IMG/VR virus record: IMGVR_UViG_3300034073_004426
Span: 1-32,349 of that record
Length of the DNA stretch: 32,349 nt
Direction: 5' to 3' (one strand)
DNA from: a virus
A program made the translations under genes and the position numbers. The notes beneath the pieces were generated by a model that saw only the letters and a program-made list of their open reading frames with translations, was not told the DNA's origin and ran no database searches. Within the stretch, counting starts at the first letter, position 1; every line of letters starts with the position of its first letter. Of this stretch, positions 23,584 through 30,416 are shown piece by piece.

Positions 23584-23760
23584 ATGGACAAAATCAACTA
23601 TTTTCGCAAACTCACCACTCGTACATCCGCGGCAAACACTCTGATGGTTTTATTCATAGTAGGAACAACGATTGGTGCGGGAATGATAATGCTTCCGGCG
23701 GGATTCATAGTCGGTGGGGTCACCTGCGGCGTTTACGGGTTCCTGTTGGGGTCTGAATAA
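23584..23760 (+). CDS. Small membrane protein upstream of portal
   Basis: A 58-aa protein read from ATG 23584; an in-frame GTG at 23572 is possible. It has a short charged N-terminus (MDKINYFRKLTTRTS) followed by hydrophobic, Gly-rich segments (LMVLFIVGTTIGAGMIMLPAG and IVGGVTCGVYGFLLG), so one or two membrane helices. The stop overlaps the portal ATG as TAATG, so it is the first gene of the rightward operon and coupled to the portal. Possible roles are membrane anchoring of prohead assembly, a holin-like factor or superinfection exclusion. No family recognised. Confidence 0.6.
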   Translation: MDKINYFRKLTTRTSAANTLMVLFIVGTTIGAGMIMLPAGFIVGGVTCGVYGFLLGSE

Positions 23761-25964
23761 TGGCTTGGAACAACACGAATAATAAAAATCTTGCGAACTC
23801 GCAAGAAGAAAAAGTGCTGAACCCTGGCGCGCCCGTCGTCTACGACATGGGCAAAGTCGGACGCCCATACCGAGACGGTTGGGATATTGAACGCGCATAC
23901 CGAGAAGGACACCAAAAAGTTACTTGGGTGTTCCGATGCATTGATGCGATTGCCGGCAACCAATCACGCCTGCCCATCATGTTGCGAAAAAACAATGACC
24001 AAAGAGGCGAGCGGGTAAAAGCAGACAGACCAATCATGGAATTGCTCAACAGCAAATCCAACATGGGGGAAAACTCGTTCATTTTCCGCTACAGACTTTC
24101 GGCTCAACTACTGATGAGCAGCCGCGGAGTCTTCATCGAAAAGATTCGAGGCAACGACGGACGCTTGATTGCCCTGCATCTTCTCCCTCCGCAACACACC
24201 GCACCAATACCCGATGCAAGAAAGTTTGTTTCGGGATTCGAAGTTGACATGCACAACGGAACAAAAGTTCGCCTCAAGCCAGAAGATGTGTGCTGGATTC
24301 GCAGACCACACCCATTAGACCCGTATCTCTCAATCACACCAATGGAAGCAGCGGGAATCGCAATTGAGTTGGAAAACCTTTCCAAGATGTACAACCGCAA
24401 CTACATGCTCAACGATGGAAGACCTGGCGGTTTGCTTGTCGTCCGAGGGGACATGGAGGAAGACGACAAGGCGGAGTTGCGCTCTAGATTCCGTGGAAAC
24501 ATCACAAAGACGGGGGCGACAACCGTTATCGCATCTAGCGATGGCGTTGATTATGTCGACACGTCAGCGTCACCGCGTGATGCCGCATATACGCAAATGC
24601 GCCAAATACAGAAAGAAGAAATCCTTTCGGCATTCGGCGTTCCAGAGTCAGTCATAGGAAATGCCGCGGGCAGAACATTTAGCAACGCATCAGAAGAGTT
24701 AAGAGTTTTCTGGATGGAAACAATGGTTCCCCATCTGCACACTCTTGCTCGCGCCCTCGACGAACTCGACGACAAATATTATGTCGACTTTGACACTTCA
24801 GATATCCCCATTTTGATTCTCGCCAAACAAGAACGCGAGCGATACCACATGGACGAGTTCCAACAGGGTTTGATTTCGCTCAACGAATACCGAGATGCGA
24901 CAGGCAAGAAAAAAGTTGAGTCAGAACTCGCTGACTCACTGTTGTCCAACCCGAACCTCACCCCGATTGCCAACACGGAAAAGCCGTTCAAGCCAGAACA
25001 GCAACAACCAGTTGACATGGTCGGAGCAGAGCAGGGAGCACCCGCAGGGGGAATGCCTCCCATGGAAGGCGCGCCCGCGATGCCACAGCCAGCGCCCCCC
25101 GCACCCATACCGGCACCTGAACCAGCGGGCGGAGAAGTTTCACCAGAAAACACTGCGATGGCGCCAGCAGAACAACTCAGCGAATTTGAATCTTTACAGA
25201 ACGATATTCACAGCAAGTTCATTGAGCAGTTGGAAAGCAAGGCTGATGCCGACACTGACAGATGGACAGAAATTTTGGACAGAAGCCTTGAACGCTTGTT
25301 CGAAAGACAACAGCGTGTTGTCATGGAGAAGGCAAACGGCAAAAAAGCGTTGAAAGCAATTCAAAATGGGACGCTCACTGCCGAGATGATTTTCGACAAA
25401 GATGTTTGGGATAAGCAAATGAACGACGACATCAAGCCAGTGATTGTCGCAATTTGCAACGAGGCGAAGGAATATGTTTCTACGCGCTCCAATATGCCTG
25501 CGGAACTAGACGAAGAAGAACTCGAGAAGATGGCGCAGGAACAGATTGCGCGAATGCAACAGGCGAATCAGTCAACATTCGAGGAAATTGTTTCTGCCGT
25601 TCTTGTTGCTCTTGCTGGTGGGGACGACGACGATAAGTCCGCTCTCCTGAGGCTTGCCCTTGTCGCCATTTTCATTAATCTGCTCCGTAAGCGCAAGCGT
25701 GCAATGGCTGAGCATGAGGCTCAGACTGCCTATAATGCTGGTGTTTTCCTTTCAGGTAAAGACGCTGGCGGTCTCTCCAAGACATGGTTGACACGCAAAG
25801 ACCCCAATGTTCGTGCCACCCATCAGTTCTTGGAAGGTAAGACCGTCGACTTTGGTGAGGGTTTTGTTGTGAACAACATGATTCTGAGGTTCCCCGGCGA
25901 CCCGCTCGCCCCACCGTCGCTCACCTACAACTGTCGATGCCGCCTCAGACTGAGGTTCGATTAG
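23760..25964 (+). CDS. Portal protein fused to a MuF-like (SPP1 gp7-type) domain
   Basis: A 734-aa protein. Residues about 1-400 are an HK97-type portal: VTWVFRCIDAIAGNQSRLPIML, DEAEL-like helices, YTQMRQIQKEEILSAFGVPESVIG and NASEELRVFWMETMVPHL. A Pro/Ala/Glu-rich linker (about 415-470, APAMPQPAPPAPIPAPEP) leads to a helical second domain. The C-terminus (about 675-734) has the Mu gpF signature KTWLTRKDPNVRATHQFLEGK ... FPGDPLAPP ... YNCRCRL, including R685, H688 and C725/C727. The portal forms the DNA gate; MuF proteins lie inside the head and can carry effector domains. Fusion of the two in one chain is unusual; no extra enzyme motif is visible in the linker. Confidence 0.9.
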   Translation: MAWNNTNNKNLANSQEEKVLNPGAPVVYDMGKVGRPYRDGWDIERAYREGHQKVTWVFRCIDAIAGNQSRLPIMLRKNNDQRGERVKADRPIMELLNSKSNMGENSFIFRYRLSAQLLMSSRGVFIEKIRGNDGRLIALHLLPPQHTAPIPDARKFVSGFEVDMHNGTKVRLKPEDVCWIRRPHPLDPYLSITPMEAAGIAIELENLSKMYNRNYMLNDGRPGGLLVVRGDMEEDDKAELRSRFRGNITKTGATTVIASSDGVDYVDTSASPRDAAYTQMRQIQKEEILSAFGVPESVIGNAAGRTFSNASEELRVFWMETMVPHLHTLARALDELDDKYYVDFDTSDIPILILAKQERERYHMDEFQQGLISLNEYRDATGKKKVESELADSLLSNPNLTPIANTEKPFKPEQQQPVDMVGAEQGAPAGGMPPMEGAPAMPQPAPPAPIPAPEPAGGEVSPENTAMAPAEQLSEFESLQNDIHSKFIEQLESKADADTDRWTEILDRSLERLFERQQRVVMEKANGKKALKAIQNGTLTAEMIFDKDVWDKQMNDDIKPVIVAICNEAKEYVSTRSNMPAELDEEELEKMAQEQIARMQQANQSTFEEIVSAVLVALAGGDDDDKSALLRLALVAIFINLLRKRKRAMAEHEAQTAYNAGVFLSGKDAGGLSKTWLTRKDPNVRATHQFLEGKTVDFGEGFVVNNMILRFPGDPLAPPSLTYNCRCRLRLRFD

Positions 25965-25995
25965 TTTCAGTAAACTGTGTGGCACTTTACTGAAA
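25965..25995 (+). terminator. Perfect 10-bp hairpin after the portal gene
   Basis: TTTCAGTAAA (25965-25974) and TTTACTGAAA (25986-25995) are exact inverted copies, and GTG/CAC within the loop can extend pairing. It starts right after the portal stop codon and is followed, 8 bases later, by TTTTT. This could be a weak intrinsic terminator, an RNA processing site or a control hairpin before the protease gene, which has no visible ribosome site. Low GC in the stem argues against strong termination. Confidence 0.45.
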
Positions 25996-26040
25996 GTGTT
26001 GCATTTTTGAACAGTCAAATAGTTTATTGTGGTAGTACCT

Positions 26041-28551
26041 ATGTCGGACACAATAAGCACACAACAGGAAAGCCTCACCGAATATAAGGCGTCCCAAGGT
26101 CAGTTCAATATTGATGAAGCACAAGGCATCATCGAAGCATTCGTCGCAGGAATCGGAAACAAGGACTCTGTCGGCGACATCATCGTCTCGGGGGCGTTCA
26201 ACGGAAGCCTAAAGCGACGAAAGCCTCGCGTTGTGTGGGGTCACAACTGGAACGAGCCAATCGGAAAAGTCTTGGAAATCTACGAAGTTCCGAGAACCGA
26301 CCCGCGTCTTCCCGCGAAAATGAAGAATGCGGGAATCGGTGGTTTGTATGCCCGTGTGCAGTTCAACCTGAAATCGGAGCGCGGGCGTCAGGCTTTCGCC
26401 GATGTCGCCTTCTTCGGGGAAGAGCAGGAGTGGTCGATTGGCTACAAGACGCTTGATGCCGACTTTGACCCATCAAAAAACGCAAATGTGTTGAAGCAAG
26501 TTGAGTTGTACGAGGTTTCACCTGTTTTACATGGCGCCAATCAGTTGACTGGAACCATCAGCATTAAGGCTGACCAACCGTTGAAAGACCCCAAGGGCGG
26601 TTTGACCGCCGCCGGACGGCGCCATTTCAACCGAACAGAAGGTTCAAATCTTAAACCGGGTGTCAAGGGACGCGCGGACACCCCCGAAAAAATGAGACGC
26701 AAGGGTTCGTTCCTGACAAGATTCTTCACGAATCCATCAGGACCGATGAAGGACGAAAATGGAAAACCAACCAGATTGGCTTTGTCAGCAGCAGCGTGGG
26801 GTGAACCCGTTCCGCAGGACAGGTCAGATGCCGCTGCTCTAGCAGCAAAGGGTCGTCGCCTTTTGGAAAGATATGAAAACTCCAAAAAGAAAAAGAAGGA
26901 TGACGCCGACTTCGAAGAACTTCAAAGCAAGGCTTTGGAACAGTACGAAAATGACAGCGAAATAAAAGCAGAAGAAAAAATGCATGTCAAGCGGGCGATT
27001 CTTGCGTTCGGTCCGAAACCACAAAACCCGATGGCTTTGCAAATGCTTCGCGCTCGAGCGATGGAGCAGTACAAAAAACGGAAACTCGCAGAACTCATGA
27101 TGCGGATGATGCAAGAACGGGAACAAGATAACGACGAAGACGACGACGATGGCATCCCGGCGAAAAATCCGATGGCTGGTCGCGTGCAAAATCTTGCCTA
27201 TGCGCTTGCAGAAAAGTTCGGTGGAGCAGTCCGAGTGCGGGAATCAGATGCAAACAGCGTAATTTTTGACCATAAAGGAGATGAAGGGAAGCAGACCCTT
27301 CGAGTCTCCTATCACTACGAAGACGGAAAGTTCATGTTTGGCGACCCGACAAGGGTAAAGCCAAAAGTCGTTTACATGAACTTGGACAACGACAATGTCC
27401 CCTCCGGCTCCGATGAAGAGCGTCGATACATAGACCGATACAACATGGACGAAGACCCGCAGATACCCGAAGGTGTTAAGCCGAAGATGCCAGAAAAGGC
27501 TGACCCGCTCGGCGGTCTCATCCCTCAGGAAGTAGTAACTGCACGGACAAGAGGATACGGTCCGCGAAGAGGCAACCTAGAAAGACTTCTTCGCTATTGG
27601 CGTCCGATTATGCGAAAGCCCGGTGGGTTCCGTCGTTGTCGAGTGATTCTTGCCAACCACCCAGAGTTGTATCCGTTGAACAACATCTGCGCGTGGCTGC
27701 ACCACGAAACAACAGGACTCTGGCCGAACGAGGGTTGCCATCATCCGGGTATGAAGAATTGCCGAAAAAAACTCAAGGGAATCAAGAACGGTTCCATCTG
27801 GAGTGATTCACAGTGGAACGAGCGACTTGCGAGACTTGCCGGCAAGAAAGATGACGGCTCGTTCACGATAGACGATGTGATTGACGAATTCGGTGATATG
27901 GGCACAGAGGAAAAAAATGCCATGATGATGGAAGAAGTCGCGGAACGCCTCGCTTTCAAGCCGATGGACGATTACGAAACAGACGACGATGATGACGCCA
28001 ACGAGAAGGCTTATGGTGCGCTTAGGGACTTCATGAATTCCGAACCAGAGTTCGTCTCTTACATGACTGGTGACGACAATTGGGTCATGGAGGGCGAGGA
28101 TGAAGACGGGATTACGGTCGAGTCTCCGCTTAAGGGTTCTGGTGGCGGTGGCTGTGGATGCGGTGGCTCCTGTGGCGGTGGTGGCAAAGAAATGATTGCT
28201 GCCTTGGCGGCTGCACTGGCGGACATGGTCAAGGAATTGGAAGACGATGTGGATGTCAAGGCTGGTCGGGTGCTCAACGGTCGAAATATGAAGCGCCTAA
28301 AAGAGGCGTATCAACTTCTGCAAGATGTCTTGATGTCTGGCGGCGCTGAGGATATGGAGAGCAAATCTCACCTAATCCAAGCCGAAAACACAAGTGTTTA
28401 CAATCTGAAACAGGCTCTTGACCCCGTCTTCGATTACCACGGAATTGAGGCAGTTGCGAACGAGGACGGCGTTCTCATCCGTGACATCGCATCGATTTCG
28501 GATGAAGCAGCGGAGGCATTGGTTATTCGACTAAAATCATTAGAAGTCTGA
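26041..28551 (+). CDS. Prohead protease with large multidomain C-terminal extension
   Basis: An 836-aa protein from ATG 26041 (a GTG at 26029 adds 4 residues; neither has a clear ribosome site). Residues about 25-175 are an HK97-type prohead protease: VGDIIVSGAF, H68 in VVWGHNW, S132 in QEWSIGYKT, and the closing VELYEVSPVLHGAN. About 195-280 hold a conserved-looking module (LKPGVKGRADTPEKMRR ... PTRLALSAAAWGEPVP). A charged coiled region follows. About 505-580 contain a Cys/His cluster (C533, C550, HH554-555, CHH566-568, C574) in GGFRRCRVILANHPELYPL, possibly zinc-binding. Near 701-715 is a Gly/Cys run (GGGGCGCGGSCGGGG), then KAGRVLNGRNMKRLKEAYQLL as in protease/scaffold tails. A typical family member has about 200 residues, so the extra 650 are remarkable. 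Confidence 0.8.
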   Translation: MSDTISTQQESLTEYKASQGQFNIDEAQGIIEAFVAGIGNKDSVGDIIVSGAFNGSLKRRKPRVVWGHNWNEPIGKVLEIYEVPRTDPRLPAKMKNAGIGGLYARVQFNLKSERGRQAFADVAFFGEEQEWSIGYKTLDADFDPSKNANVLKQVELYEVSPVLHGANQLTGTISIKADQPLKDPKGGLTAAGRRHFNRTEGSNLKPGVKGRADTPEKMRRKGSFLTRFFTNPSGPMKDENGKPTRLALSAAAWGEPVPQDRSDAAALAAKGRRLLERYENSKKKKKDDADFEELQSKALEQYENDSEIKAEEKMHVKRAILAFGPKPQNPMALQMLRARAMEQYKKRKLAELMMRMMQEREQDNDEDDDDGIPAKNPMAGRVQNLAYALAEKFGGAVRVRESDANSVIFDHKGDEGKQTLRVSYHYEDGKFMFGDPTRVKPKVVYMNLDNDNVPSGSDEERRYIDRYNMDEDPQIPEGVKPKMPEKADPLGGLIPQEVVTARTRGYGPRRGNLERLLRYWRPIMRKPGGFRRCRVILANHPELYPLNNICAWLHHETTGLWPNEGCHHPGMKNCRKKLKGIKNGSIWSDSQWNERLARLAGKKDDGSFTIDDVIDEFGDMGTEEKNAMMMEEVAERLAFKPMDDYETDDDDDANEKAYGALRDFMNSEPEFVSYMTGDDNWVMEGEDEDGITVESPLKGSGGGGCGCGGSCGGGGKEMIAALAAALADMVKELEDDVDVKAGRVLNGRNMKRLKEAYQLLQDVLMSGGAEDMESKSHLIQAENTSVYNLKQALDPVFDYHGIEAVANEDGVLIRDIASISDEAAEALVIRLKSLEV

Positions 28552-28599
28552 AATATGATTACATCGATTTGGTATGAGTAGCATCAGGCGAATACTTAT

Positions 28600-30156
28600 A
28601 TGAGTTATACTTCTAGAACAGGTTTACCACAAAAGTCAGCAAAGTATCAGTGCATGGTATCGGGCGAAAAACGCTCGACTCCTTGTAGCGGATGCTCCAG
28701 TCCAAAGTCTTGCCTCGTGAAGACGATGCAATACAAGGAGTCAGAAAACATGGCAGATACACCAACAGTCGGATTGAACGCAGACGGCACCATTAAGTGT
28801 GCAAAGAGTCTCGATTTGAAAGAGTGCGGCTACAAGCCGGGCGAGAAAGTTTGCGGCAAATGCGGCGCCGAGGCTGTCTCTGTGAAGGGTGAGGGTTACG
28901 GCGGAATGTCATCCGAGTGGGTGTCCGCCCCGAAGAAGAAGAAGACTCGCAAGATGATGGGCAACACTTTGCCGTCGGACGTTGACGAGGATGACGAAGA
29001 GCAGATGCCAGAAAAAGGCAAAAAGCCTATGGTCAAGCCAGCATCAGTCATGGAGAACATGGTTGACGATGCCGACATGATGGACGACGACGAAGACGAC
29101 GACGACATGGAGGACACCGAAAAGGAAGACGGTGCCGAAGGTTCGGACATGATGGACGACGACATGATGGACGACGAAGACGAAGAAAAAATGTGGACAG
29201 AACTTGAGGACATGCTCAAGAAGCGCAAGAAGGCTCGCAAGAAGCGTATGGCTTCAATGGGCATGAAGAGCGCTTTCGAAGGTGATGACCAAGCGTTCGT
29301 GTGTGGCATTGAGCGCAAAGTGTTCGGCGGTGGAAGTTCACCGTGTGCCAACTGCCCTGGCGGTTGCGCTCCGCATGATGACATGCCAACACTTGTCGAG
29401 ATTGAGGGAATCGCCGAAGACATGTTCTCGGGCAAGATTCTTGATTCTGGCTACGCAGACCTGTCGGACATTTTCGTCGTTGACATTGAACGCAAGGACG
29501 GAAAGCCGATTGAGGCGTACTTTGACGGAACCAGCGGAGAGTGCATGGGTTGGCACCTTCTCAACGAAGACCTGATTGGTGAAGTTGCGGGAATCCCCGG
29601 CGAGAAAATCATTTCGTTTGACGATGCCGCCAACATCGCAGTTAAGTCGATTGAGGGCGAAGTTGTCGCTGTCGACGCCGACATGTTCGAAGGCTATGAC
29701 GCATACGCTGTCGAAATCGAAGGCGTGGACGGCAAGTCATACGATGTGTTCGTCGGTGTTGACGGAGAAGTTCTCGGCTATGACGAGTACGAGCCTGAAG
29801 AGGCTGCCGACATTGACGCAGAAGTTGCTGACCTTGCGTTGAAGCGCATGTACAGCGATGAGCGTCGCGATGAACTTGCCAAGGAAGGCATGGCTCTCCC
29901 CGATGGTTCTTACCCAATCGTTGACGAGGCTGACTTGCAGAACGCAATTCAGGCTTTCGGTCGCGCGAAGGACAAGGAAGCCGCTAAGAAGCACATCATG
30001 AAGCGTGCTCGCGCCCTCGGCAAGGAAGACATGATTCCCGAGAACTGGATGAATGAAGAGAAGACACTCAGCGACGACGAGGCGAAGAAGTTCATCGGCG
30101 ATTTGATGGAGTTCGAAATGCTTTCCGTCGAGCAAGATGGAGTGGATGGACGATGA
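28600..30156 (+). CDS. Acidic head-associated protein with Cys clusters and PepSY-like repeats
   Basis: A 518-aa frame. Residues about 18-38 (QCMVSGEKRSTPCSGCSSPKSC) and 225-250 (FVCGIERKVFGGGSSPCANC) contain similar Cys clusters that may bind metal. About 120-205 is extremely acidic (Asp/Met/Glu runs), followed by a basic patch KKRKKARKKRM. Two adjacent beta segments, FVVDIERKDGKPIEAYFDGTSG and YAVEIEGVDGKSYDVFVGVDG, resemble PepSY units. The C-terminus LPDGSYPIVDEADLQNAIQAFG ... AKKHIMKRARALG is a conserved phage module of unknown function. No clear ribosome site precedes ATG 28600, whereas AAGGAG lies 9 bases before ATG 28750. The N-terminal Cys cluster argues for the longer form; both may be made. 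Confidence 0.75.
   Translation: MSYTSRTGLPQKSAKYQCMVSGEKRSTPCSGCSSPKSCLVKTMQYKESENMADTPTVGLNADGTIKCAKSLDLKECGYKPGEKVCGKCGAEAVSVKGEGYGGMSSEWVSAPKKKKTRKMMGNTLPSDVDEDDEEQMPEKGKKPMVKPASVMENMVDDADMMDDDEDDDDMEDTEKEDGAEGSDMMDDDMMDDEDEEKMWTELEDMLKKRKKARKKRMASMGMKSAFEGDDQAFVCGIERKVFGGGSSPCANCPGGCAPHDDMPTLVEIEGIAEDMFSGKILDSGYADLSDIFVVDIERKDGKPIEAYFDGTSGECMGWHLLNEDLIGEVAGIPGEKIISFDDAANIAVKSIEGEVVAVDADMFEGYDAYAVEIEGVDGKSYDVFVGVDGEVLGYDEYEPEEAADIDAEVADLALKRMYSDERRDELAKEGMALPDGSYPIVDEADLQNAIQAFGRAKDKEAAKKHIMKRARALGKEDMIPENWMNEEKTLSDDEAKKFIGDLMEFEMLSVEQDGVDGR
28735..28740 (+). promoter_or_regulatory. Strong internal ribosome site (AAGGAG) for start at 28750
   Basis: AAGGAG lies 9 bases before ATG 28750, inside the 518-aa frame, and reads into MADTPTVGLNADGTIKC. 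The upstream ATG at 28600 lacks such a site. The gene may start here (468 aa), or both a long and a short product may be made. Confidence 0.55.
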
Positions 30157-30404
30157 GGAAACCCGGCGCGGAACACGCAGGCTCTTGGCGGGGACTCGCC
30201 AAGGGTGATGCCCCAACCCCAACTCCTGTTGTGAGTCGTGAAGTTGAGGCTCCGAAGAAGACACGCAAGAAGAAGGAACCAGAGGCAAATGTTGCACCAG
30301 CAGAACCTGAGAATGTTGCTGTGGTGGAAGAAGCCGCTGTCGTCGAAGAAGTCGCTGTCAAAGAAACTTCAGAAGAGTCCGAGAACCAGACAGAATCATT
30401 GTGA
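30153..30404 (+). CDS. Small protein with acidic tail, unknown
   Basis: An 83-aa protein whose ATG overlaps the upstream stop (ATGA), with GGAGTGG about 8 bases upstream. The N-terminus is RKPGAEHAGSWRGLAKGDAPTP, then a basic patch (EAPKKTRKKKEPEA), then Val/Glu repeats (VVEEAAVVEEVAVKE) and a Glu-rich end. It has no membrane segment or enzyme motif and looks largely disordered. It lies between two large head-associated genes, so a scaffolding-like or decoration role is possible. Unrecognised family. Confidence 0.6.
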   Translation: MRKPGAEHAGSWRGLAKGDAPTPTPVVSREVEAPKKTRKKKEPEANVAPAEPENVAVVEEAAVVEEVAVKETSEESENQTESL

Positions 30405-30416
30405 TTCGGAGAGACG

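Noticed and set aside
29080-29190. GAC/GAT triplet-rich stretch as a microsatellite or repeat element
   Set aside because: The repeats follow the codon phase and encode an acidic run with mixed Asp/Met/Glu codons, so it is coding low complexity rather than a separate repeat.
28896-29435. 179-aa minus-strand open frame, very Ser-rich
   Set aside because: It is the antisense of the GAC/GAT-rich acidic run of the 518-aa gene, which reads as TCG/TCA serines. It has no ribosome site.
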